This document shows, in pieces, positions 1-6,873 of a stretch of 16,478 bases of DNA; the stretch's first letter is position 1, and each line of letters starts with the position of its first letter. Origin of the DNA: Bacteroidales bacterium (GTDB lineage Bacteria > Bacteroidota > Bacteroidia > Bacteroidales > UBA932); assembly GCA_017429205.1 (NCBI GenBank), contig JAFRPH010000030.1, forward strand, positions 1 through 16,478, read 5' to 3'. Both the position numbers and the translations under genes were made by a program. The notes under the pieces are model-generated. The model saw only the letters and a program-made list of their open reading frames with translations. It made no database searches and had not been told where the DNA came from.

Positions 1-2
1 CT

Positions 3-3000
3 GTGAACAAGGACGGCGGCACGGCGATCGAGTACGGCCTGGAGGAGGTCAAGGTCGAGGGCTACGAGTCTGAGATCGAGATGACCGGCGACGCCGAGAG
101 CGGCTACACGTTCACGGTGACGAACAGCCACAAGGACGAGACCACGGAAATCGAGGTCGAGAAGGCCTGGGCTGATGACGACAACCGCGACGGCAACCGT
201 CCGGAGTCCGTCACGATGACGCTGTACAAGAACAACGAGGCGACTGACACAACGGTCGTGCTCAGCGACGACAACGACTGGTACGCCAAGCTTGAGAAGC
301 TGCCGAAGTACGAGGACGGCGACGAGATCGTCTACACCTTCATGGAGGAAGCGATCGAGGGCTACGCGATCTCGAAGTTCGAGATCGAGAAGACCGAGAC
401 CGGCGTGAAGGTCAGCTTCGAGAACACCGAATCGCCAGATAGGTTCTGCCTGACGGTGCTGAAGGTGTGGGACGACGCGAACGACCAGGACGGCCTGCGT
501 CCCGACTCGATCACCGTGCGCCTGTTCGCCAACGGCTCTGCTGCGAAGTTCACGGACGGCACCGTGGTGCCCGATGTGGTGCTGAGCGAGGAGAACAACT
601 GGACCGGCATGGTGATGGGTCTGCCGATCATGGCCGGCGGCGCGGAGATCGCGTACAGCTGGTATGAGGTGACCGTCCCCGAAGGCTACGAGATCGAGGA
701 GCGCACGGTCGCGGTCGACACCGAGACCCGCATCACAAGCCTGACCAACAAGCACGAGCCCGAACTGACCGAAGTGCCCGTCCTGAAGGAATGGAACGAC
801 GCGAACGACCAGGACGGCATCCGTCCCGAGTCCGTCTCCGTGATCCTGATGGCCGACGGCGTCCCGGTGGCGGAGGCCGAGCTGAACGAAGGCAACGCCT
901 GGTTCTACACCTTCGTCGAGCTGCCTGTCTATGACAAAGGCGAGAAGATCACCTACACGATCCACGAGCTGGAGGTCCCGGGCTATGAATCCGTGATCAA
1001 CGGCGACGCGGAGAACGGCTTCGACATCGTCAACCTGCACGAACCGGAGAAGACCTACGCGACGGTGCTGAAGGTCTGGGAAGACGATGAGGACAACGAC
1101 GGCAAGCGTCCGCAGTCCATCGTTGCAATCCTGAACGCCGACGGTGAGGCACTGTACAACGTCGAACTGAGCGAGGGCAACAACTGGACCGCGACGGTCG
1201 AAGATCTGCCCGCGTACAGGGACGGCGGGATCCCGGTGGCTTACACTTGGACCGAGGGTGAGTACGAAGGCTACACGCTGACGTCCACCGCGACGGTCGG
1301 CTATGTGACCACGCTCACCAATACCCATGAGCCCGAGACCACCGAGACCGAGGTCCTGAAGGTCTGGGACGACAACGACGACAAGCATGGCAAGCGTCCC
1401 GAGAGCATCGTGGTGGAGCTCCAGGCCGACGGCGAGACCATCGGCACCGAGGTCCTGAACGAGGCGAACGGCTGGGCTGCCAAGCGCGAGAAGCTGCCGA
1501 AGTACAACGACAAGCAGCCGATCATCTACAGCTGGGTCGAGTCCACGGTGCCGGAGGGCTACACGATGACCCTCTCGGTCGACAGCGAGACCGGCCTGAC
1601 GACCATCACGAACACCTACCACACCGGCAAACTGGTGATCGAGAAGACCTTCTCCGAGAACGTGGCCGACATGGAAGAGATCGGTGAACTGACCTTCACC
1701 GTGACCGGCACGGACTTCGAGCAGACGGTCAAGTACAGCGAATTCACCGACGGCAAGTATGAGATCGGGGACCTGGTGCCCGGCTTCTACACCGTCGTCG
1801 AGGAGAACGCGTTCGGCCTGATCACCAACTACACGCTCGACGTGGAGAGCAGCTCGATCAGCGGTCCGGCCAACGTCCAGGCGGACGAGACCGTCACGGT
1901 TGCGCTGACCAACACTTACGTCGAGGACCTCGGTACCCTGATCATCGCGAAGGAATGGTGCTTCTCGCCGGCCGACGCGGTCAACACGGACGAGATGAAG
2001 CAGCTGAAGGTCACGGTGACCAACAGCGAAGGCTTCTATGTGGACGTGCAGGATGGCAAGGGCGTCATCACCGACAAGAAGGGCGAGGACAAGGTGGAGC
2101 TGACCATCGCCGATGGCAGCCGCCTGATCATCACCGACCTGCCGATCGACACCTATACCGTCACCGAGACCAACGCGGAAGGCCTGATCACGGGCTACAG
2201 CGTGAATGTCACGGTGCCCAGCGTGACCACCGGCTCCGCGACGACCGTCAAGGACGCCGAAGTAACCATCGTGCTCAAGAACAACTACGAGCGCGACTAC
2301 GGCAGCCTGGTGCTGAAGAAGACCTGGGTCTTCACCGATTCGATCGTCGAAGTGCCCGAATCCGCCAAGAGCGGTCTCCGCTTCGTCATCGAGTCCGAGG
2401 ATGTCGAGGACTTCGAGCCCATCACTGTCTACTACGCTCAGTTCGCGGGCGAAGAGACCTTCACGGTGAAGGATCTGCCGGTCGGCACCTACACCGTCAA
2501 GGAGTATGACCACGAGCAGCTGCTGGCCAGCTATGGCTATGAGTTCACCGGCGGCACGACCGAGGGCTCCGCACTCGTCGTCAAGGACGAGGAGGCTCTG
2601 GTCGAGCTGGAGAACGACTACCATCAGAAGAACGGCGGTCTGACGATCGTCAAGACCTTCGAGGGCGTGCCTGCGGGCGCTGACCTGAGCGGTCTGACCT
2701 TCGAGATCACCGGTCCGGACGGCTATGCGCTCACCGTGTCCTACAGCGAGTTCGAGAACGGCGCGTACACCATCGCGGACGGCCTGGCCGAAGGCACTTA
2801 CACCGTGAAGGAATCCGGTGCGGAAGGCCTGATCGACCACTACACGCTCGACGTCACTGCCTCCGTTACCGAGAGCAGCACTGAGGTCAGCCAGGAGACG
2901 GCCGGCAAGGTCGAGCTCACCAACACCTACGTGCCTGATCTGGGCGCTCTGACGATCATCAAGACCTTCGGCGGCGTGCCGGAGGATGCGGATCTGAGCG

Positions 3001-4508
3001 GTCTGACCTTCGAGATCACCACGGAGGATGTGGAAGGCTTCGAGCCCATCACCGTCACCTATGACCAGTTCACCGACGGCGCGTATACCATCACGGACCT
3101 CTTCGCCGGCGACTACACGGTCAAGGAGACCAACGCCGACGGCCTGATCCCGGACTACACGCTGCTCACGAGCATCAGTGTGACCGAGGGCAGCACGGCG
3201 GTGCAGGTCAACAAGACCGCAACCGTCATGCTCCTGAACATCTACGAGCAGGATACCGGCAGCCTGACCCTGATCAAGAACTTCGAGGGTACGCCCGACA
3301 GCGCCAACCTGGGCGGTCTGCTCTTCAGCATCACCGGCCCGGACGGCTTCAGTGAGACGGTTGCCTACGCGGAGTTCACCGGCGGCAGTTACACGCTCAC
3401 GGGTCTCCCGGTGGGTGAGTACGAGGTCGAGGAGACCAACGCCGGCAAGCTGATTGCGGGCTACACGCTGCTCACCGACAGCACCACGACCGGTGCCGCC
3501 ACGATCAAGAAGGACGAGACCGTCGAGGTGACCCTGACCAACAAGTATGAGCAGGATCTCGGCGAGCTGGTCATCAAGAAGACGTTCACCGGCGTGAACC
3601 CGACGGATGACGTGAGCATGCTCACCTTCCGCGTGTTCGGCCCGTACGGCTTCGACAAGACCGTCACCTACGACCAGTTCGACGACGACGGGACCTACAC
3701 GTTCAAGGATATCCCGACCGGCGCCTATCTGGTCTACGAGGTCAACCCGGCGTACCTGTCGGCGAACCTGCTGCTGCTGCCGTCCTCCAAGACGTCCGAC
3801 ACAGTCACGGTCGCCAAGGGCATGACCGCCACGGTCTCCCTCGTGAACGACTATGAGAACTCCAACACCTCCGTCATGATCAGCAAGGTCTGGGACGACA
3901 TGGATGATCTCGACGGAACACGGCCCGATCAGCTGCAGGTGACCCTGCTGGCGGACGGCAAGCCGGTCACCGTGGTCACCCTCAGCGACGAGAACGACTG
4001 GATGGACGAGGTCACGGACCTGCCGATGTATCTCGGTGAGGACCTGATCAAGTACACCTGGGACGAAGGAACCGTCGAGGGCTACCAGCTGACCGAGACC
4101 AAGGAAATCGGTAACCTGACGATCCTGACCAACACACACAAGCCCGAACTCATCGAGCTGACCGTTGTCAAGGTCTGGAAGGACGGCAATAACTCGCAGA
4201 AGCGCAGGCCGAAGAGCATCTGGGTCAAGCTCTGCGCGGACGATGTGGTGAAGCAGGTCGTCATCCTCGACGAGGACAACAACTGGACCGAAACCGTCAA
4301 GGATCTGCCGAAGTACTACGAGGGCGAGGAGATCGTCTACACCTGGGTGGAGCAGGAGATCCTCGGCTACAAGCAGACGGATCTCGTGGTGGATGGCTCG
4401 ATCACGACCATCACCAACACGATTCCCGGCCCGCCGCGTACACCGACCGAAGAACCGGAGATGCCCGTCGTGGTTGTCATCAACCATGTGGGTGACTGCT
4501 TCGACTAA
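3..4508 (+). CDS. Large Cna_B-repeat surface protein, 5'-truncated (1501 residues visible)
   Basis: This is a secreted stalk/adhesin-type protein whose N-terminus lies upstream: the frame is open to the window edge and the first residues sit inside a Cna_B domain, so the GTG at 3 is probably an internal Val. Fourteen complete domains follow. Residues 47-542 hold five classic Cna_B repeats (VLKVWDD, DG-RP-S, YTW-E--EGY, TNTHEP). Residues 543-1287 hold seven SpaA-like repeats (KTF, GLTFEITGPDG, YTVKET, LTNTY). Residues 1288-1474 hold two more Cna_B repeats. Each keeps an early-strand Lys, a Glu in the Y-V/W-E motif and an Asn in the last strand, the triad used for intramolecular Lys-Asn isopeptide bonds in this family. 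The 27-residue tail (TPTEEPEMP, ending GDCFD) has no LPXTG, hydrophobic segment or positive end. Domain assignment is firm; wall attachment, ligand and pilus membership are unknown. Confidence 0.93.
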   Translation: MNKDGGTAIEYGLEEVKVEGYESEIEMTGDAESGYTFTVTNSHKDETTEIEVEKAWADDDNRDGNRPESVTMTLYKNNEATDTTVVLSDDNDWYAKLEKLPKYEDGDEIVYTFMEEAIEGYAISKFEIEKTETGVKVSFENTESPDRFCLTVLKVWDDANDQDGLRPDSITVRLFANGSAAKFTDGTVVPDVVLSEENNWTGMVMGLPIMAGGAEIAYSWYEVTVPEGYEIEERTVAVDTETRITSLTNKHEPELTEVPVLKEWNDANDQDGIRPESVSVILMADGVPVAEAELNEGNAWFYTFVELPVYDKGEKITYTIHELEVPGYESVINGDAENGFDIVNLHEPEKTYATVLKVWEDDEDNDGKRPQSIVAILNADGEALYNVELSEGNNWTATVEDLPAYRDGGIPVAYTWTEGEYEGYTLTSTATVGYVTTLTNTHEPETTETEVLKVWDDNDDKHGKRPESIVVELQADGETIGTEVLNEANGWAAKREKLPKYNDKQPIIYSWVESTVPEGYTMTLSVDSETGLTTITNTYHTGKLVIEKTFSENVADMEEIGELTFTVTGTDFEQTVKYSEFTDGKYEIGDLVPGFYTVVEENAFGLITNYTLDVESSSISGPANVQADETVTVALTNTYVEDLGTLIIAKEWCFSPADAVNTDEMKQLKVTVTNSEGFYVDVQDGKGVITDKKGEDKVELTIADGSRLIITDLPIDTYTVTETNAEGLITGYSVNVTVPSVTTGSATTVKDAEVTIVLKNNYERDYGSLVLKKTWVFTDSIVEVPESAKSGLRFVIESEDVEDFEPITVYYAQFAGEETFTVKDLPVGTYTVKEYDHEQLLASYGYEFTGGTTEGSALVVKDEEALVELENDYHQKNGGLTIVKTFEGVPAGADLSGLTFEITGPDGYALTVSYSEFENGAYTIADGLAEGTYTVKESGAEGLIDHYTLDVTASVTESSTEVSQETAGKVELTNTYVPDLGALTIIKTFGGVPEDADLSGLTFEITTEDVEGFEPITVTYDQFTDGAYTITDLFAGDYTVKETNADGLIPDYTLLTSISVTEGSTAVQVNKTATVMLLNIYEQDTGSLTLIKNFEGTPDSANLGGLLFSITGPDGFSETVAYAEFTGGSYTLTGLPVGEYEVEETNAGKLIAGYTLLTDSTTTGAATIKKDETVEVTLTNKYEQDLGELVIKKTFTGVNPTDDVSMLTFRVFGPYGFDKTVTYDQFDDDGTYTFKDIPTGAYLVYEVNPAYLSANLLLLPSSKTSDTVTVAKGMTATVSLVNDYENSNTSVMISKVWDDMDDLDGTRPDQLQVTLLADGKPVTVVTLSDENDWMDEVTDLPMYLGEDLIKYTWDEGTVEGYQLTETKEIGNLTILTNTHKPELIELTVVKVWKDGNNSQKRRPKSIWVKLCADDVVKQVVILDEDNNWTETVKDLPKYYEGEEIVYTWVEQEILGYKQTDLVVDGSITTITNTIPGPPRTPTEEPEMPVVVVINHVGDCFD
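141..1628 (+). repeat. Array of five Cna_B (type A) domain repeats
   Basis: Repeats begin near 141, 441, 771, 1056 and 1344. Each is about 95-110 residues and opens with a V-x-K-x-W-D/E strand followed by D-x-D-G-x-R-P-x-S. Similarity is mainly at the protein level, but repeats 2 and 3 still share a 23-nt identical run encoding the DANDQDG segment (472-494 and 795-817), which suggests relatively recent duplication. Confidence 0.85.
1629..3863 (+). repeat. Array of seven SpaA-like (type B) domain repeats
   Basis: Repeats begin near 1629, 1929, 2298, 2634, 2940, 3255 and 3558, each about 100-123 residues. The shared pattern is a KTF/KKTW first strand, a GLTF-I segment, YTV-E-NA in the middle and LTN-Y-xD at the end. 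They differ from the flanking type A repeats in lacking the DG-RP-S signature. Repeats 4 and 5 share a 27-nt identical run (2685-2711 and 2994-3020). Confidence 0.82.
3864..4424 (+). repeat. Two C-terminal Cna_B (type A) domain repeats
   Basis: Repeats begin near 3864 (SKVWDD, DGTRPD, YTWDE, TNTHKPE) and 4149 (VKVWKD, RRPKS, YTWVE, ITNTIP). They return to the type A pattern after the type B block. The last one carries insert-free but divergent charged loops (DGNNSQKRRP). Confidence 0.8.
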
Positions 4509-4526
4509 GCGACAGCGCAGGCCATA

Positions 4527-4564
4527 CCCCATCCCTCCGTCCGCTCCGGCGGCGGAGGGTGGGG
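4527..4564 (+). promoter_or_regulatory. Strong UNCG-capped hairpin without U-tract in the 3'UTR/leader gap
   Basis: CCCCA (4527-4531) pairs with TGGGG (4560-4564), CCCTCCG (4533-4539) with CGGAGGG (4553-4559), and CCGC (4541-4544) with GCGG (4549-4552). Single bulged T residues sit at 4532 and 4540. The loop is TCCG closed by C-G, which fits the exceptionally stable UNCG tetraloop class. No run of T follows, so it is not a canonical intrinsic terminator. It lies 18 bases after the Cna_B stop and ends 17 bases before the next ribosome binding site, where it could act as an mRNA 3'-end stabiliser or processing site, or as a leaky terminator (inference). Confidence 0.7.
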
Positions 4565-4581
4565 GAGGCCGAACAACAAGG

Positions 4582-4589
4582 AAAGGAGA
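4582..4589 (+). promoter_or_regulatory. Ribosome binding site of the solute-binding protein gene
   Basis: AAAGGAGA lies nine bases before the ATG at 4599, a near-consensus Shine-Dalgarno sequence that fixes the start. It follows immediately after the strong hairpin at 4527-4564, leaving the site itself unpaired. Confidence 0.8.
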
Positions 4590-4598
4590 TAGCGTATC

Positions 4599-6680
4599 AT
4601 GAAGCACACAATGAAAAAGTACCTGTCCCTCCTGTTGGCGCTGGTGCTGACATGCGCCACCCTGACCGCGGCCTTCGCGGAGGGGGAGGATGAATTCGTC
4701 CATCCGGACGAGCTGATCGTGGGCCATCCCACGGTCACCAAGGGCGACTTCTTTACGGAGATGTTCGGTAATGATACCGCCGATATCGACGTGCGCGCCC
4801 TGATCCACGGCTACAACCTGGTCAACTGGGATCAGAACCAGGGCGTTTACCTCTTCGACCCGAGTGTCGTGACGGACGTCCAAGTGGCGGACGACGACCT
4901 CGGCAACCGCACCTACTACATGATGCTGGCGGATGACCTGACCTGGAACGACGGCACGCCGATCACCGCGTGGGATTACGCCTTCTCGCTGCTGCTCCTG
5001 ATGGCGCCGCAGATCGAGGAGATCGGCGGCAAGATCTACCGCTGTGAGCATATCCTCGGCTACCGCGAGTACATGTCCGGCGCGGAACAGACCCTCAGGG
5101 GTGTTCAGGTGCTCAGCGATCACCAGCTGGCGATCACCCTCGACCATGAGTTCCTCCCGTACTTCTTTGAGACGGGCCTCCTGCTGTGTGCACCGTATCC
5201 GATCTCGGTGATCGCGCCCGGCTGCAAGGTCTGCGTGAATGAATACGACGAGGTCTACATCGGCAACGAGGACGGCTCGACGGAGAATCCCGTCTTCACG
5301 GCGGACCTGCTGCGGAAGACGATCCTCGATCCGGAGACCGGCTACAACAGCCATCCGTCCCTGACCTGCGGCCCGTACACGCTGACCTCCTATGACGGGA
5401 CAACCTGCCATTTCGAGCTCAACCCGTATTTCAAGGGCGCGTGGTATCACAACTCGCTGCCCGGCGGAAACACCGGCGCGCAGTTCAAGACGGTGTCCTA
5501 TGTCAACGGCACCGGCGAAACGATCACCTATACCCTCGTGATCCCGACGATCGAGAAGATCGCCTTCACCGTGGCGAACAACGACACGATGGCGGAAGAT
5601 TTCGCCGAAGGCCGGCTTCACCTGGTGAACAAGGTGGTCTATGAGCCGACCATCAAGGAAATGCTCGGGACGAACACGATCGCGACGGACTATCCGCGCA
5701 TCGGTCTGTCCTTCCTGACCTTCACGTTCGACTGGCCCACCGTGCACGAGAAGGAAGTGCGTCAGGCGATCGCCTGGTGCATGGACCGTGACAAGCTGAC
5801 GCAGGAATACTGCGGCGAGTACGGCTTCCGCGTGGACGGCTACTACGGCATCGAGCAGTGGGAATACCTGCTCGTGACGGGCAAGATCGACTATCCGGTC
5901 AACTTCGTGGGCGATGAGATCCACGAGACGGATGACTGGCTGAAGTTCCGCAACGTGTACGTCAAGAACGAGGAAGAGTATGAGCAGGCGGTCGCGGCGT
6001 GGAAGCTGCTGACCCTGGACAAGCTGACGAAGTACACGGTGAACGTGGACTACGCCAATGCCCTGCTCGACAGCGCCGGCTGGACGCTCAACCTGAACGG
6101 CGGGACCTACGATCCCCATGTGGACGAGGTCCGCTGCAAGATGGTGAACGAAGAGCTGGTGGCCCTGGACCTCAAGATGATGTATCCTGAGGGCAACCAC
6201 ATCGTGGATACGCTGCAGGAGGACTTCATCGATAACCTGAACAAGTGCGGCATCAAGCTGACGCTGGTTCCGACGCCCATGCAGGATCTGTTCGCTGCCT
6301 ACTACCGCGAGGCGGAGCGCACCACGGACATGATCTACCTGGCCACGAACTTCCATGTGGTGGTGGATCCCGCGATCACCTACTCGACGGACCAGACCGC
6401 GAACCACCTGATGTGGAACAACACCTACTCCGATGACGAGGATCTGTACTGGCGCGCGGTGAACATGCGCAAGACAGACCCGAAGGACATCTACGACTAT
6501 GTGGCGAAGTGGGTGGCTTTCCAGGAGCGGTACAGCGAAGTGCTGCCGACCATTCCAGTCTACTCGAACATTTACTTCGATTTCAATGTGCCTGAGCTAC
6601 AGAACTACAATATCGTGGGCCACGTGACCTGGACACAGGCGATCCTTGAGGCCTATTGGGGGAGTAGTCAGCCGCAGTAA
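4599..6680 (+). CDS. Extracellular solute-binding protein, family 5 (OppA/DppA-like)
   Basis: This is the substrate-capture component typical of peptide/oligosaccharide ABC transporters, acting outside the membrane. Family hallmarks are LTWNDGTPITAWDY (residues 114-127), CGPYTL (257-262), and VRQAIAWCMDRDKL (387-400), which matches the usual R-x-A-I-x-x-x-x-D-R segment. At 693 residues it is longer than most members (commonly 500-600). The signal peptide is clear: a Lys-rich start, a Leu-rich core, and A-F-A at residues 25-27 before EGED. The only Cys nearby (19) is preceded by V-L-T, a poor lipobox, so type I cleavage looks likelier than lipidation; this is unusual for a Gram-positive binding protein. 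No permease or ATPase is visible downstream, and a terminator closes the gene. It lies 90 bp after the Cna_B gene and may be partly co-transcribed with it. The ligand cannot be deduced. Confidence 0.92.
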   Translation: MKHTMKKYLSLLLALVLTCATLTAAFAEGEDEFVHPDELIVGHPTVTKGDFFTEMFGNDTADIDVRALIHGYNLVNWDQNQGVYLFDPSVVTDVQVADDDLGNRTYYMMLADDLTWNDGTPITAWDYAFSLLLLMAPQIEEIGGKIYRCEHILGYREYMSGAEQTLRGVQVLSDHQLAITLDHEFLPYFFETGLLLCAPYPISVIAPGCKVCVNEYDEVYIGNEDGSTENPVFTADLLRKTILDPETGYNSHPSLTCGPYTLTSYDGTTCHFELNPYFKGAWYHNSLPGGNTGAQFKTVSYVNGTGETITYTLVIPTIEKIAFTVANNDTMAEDFAEGRLHLVNKVVYEPTIKEMLGTNTIATDYPRIGLSFLTFTFDWPTVHEKEVRQAIAWCMDRDKLTQEYCGEYGFRVDGYYGIEQWEYLLVTGKIDYPVNFVGDEIHETDDWLKFRNVYVKNEEEYEQAVAAWKLLTLDKLTKYTVNVDYANALLDSAGWTLNLNGGTYDPHVDEVRCKMVNEELVALDLKMMYPEGNHIVDTLQEDFIDNLNKCGIKLTLVPTPMQDLFAAYYREAERTTDMIYLATNFHVVVDPAITYSTDQTANHLMWNNTYSDDEDLYWRAVNMRKTDPKDIYDYVAKWVAFQERYSEVLPTIPVYSNIYFDFNVPELQNYNIVGHVTWTQAILEAYWGSSQPQ

Positions 6681-6723
6681 GTCCGTAGTTTGACGGCACC
6701 GGAATGCGTATGGATTCATAATG

Positions 6724-6763
6724 GCCCCGCTCCCGATGATCAGGAGCGGGGCTTGAATTTTTT
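6724..6763 (+). terminator. Rho-independent terminator after the solute-binding protein gene
   Basis: GCCCCGCTCC (6724-6733) pairs perfectly with GGAGCGGGGC (6743-6752) around a nine-base loop, followed by TTGAA and six T residues (6758-6763). It lies 43 bases beyond the stop codon and separates the first two genes from the following adhesin genes. Confidence 0.93.
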
Positions 6764-6859
6764 ACACATTATCTGCAGGAAAACAGCCGCTGAAAGCGAA
6801 TATCAAAGAGTTAACAGTTGCAGTGCAGCTGATCATCGGGCAGACAGTCCCGTGGAAAG

Positions 6860-6864
6860 GGAGG
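6860..6864 (+). promoter_or_regulatory. Ribosome binding site that decides the GTG start at 6874
   Basis: GGAGG lies nine bases before GTG 6874. The alternative in-frame GTG at 6823 lacks such a site and would put about 17 polar residues before the signal peptide. Confidence 0.8.
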
Positions 6865-6873
6865 GAAAGCACA

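Noticed and set aside
3..5. GTG at 3 as a true start codon
   Set aside because: The coding frame continues to the window edge and the first residues are the interior of a Cna_B domain with no signal peptide, so the gene is truncated by the window.
141..4424. CRISPR-like or simple tandem DNA repeat explanation for the first gene
   Set aside because: The repeats are ~300 bp, diverged at DNA level and in frame, with conserved protein motifs; they are coding domain repeats.
6823..6873. Upstream GTG start for the acidic protein
   Set aside because: It has no ribosome binding site and would bury the signal peptide behind a polar extension; GTG 6874 has GGAGG at nine bases.
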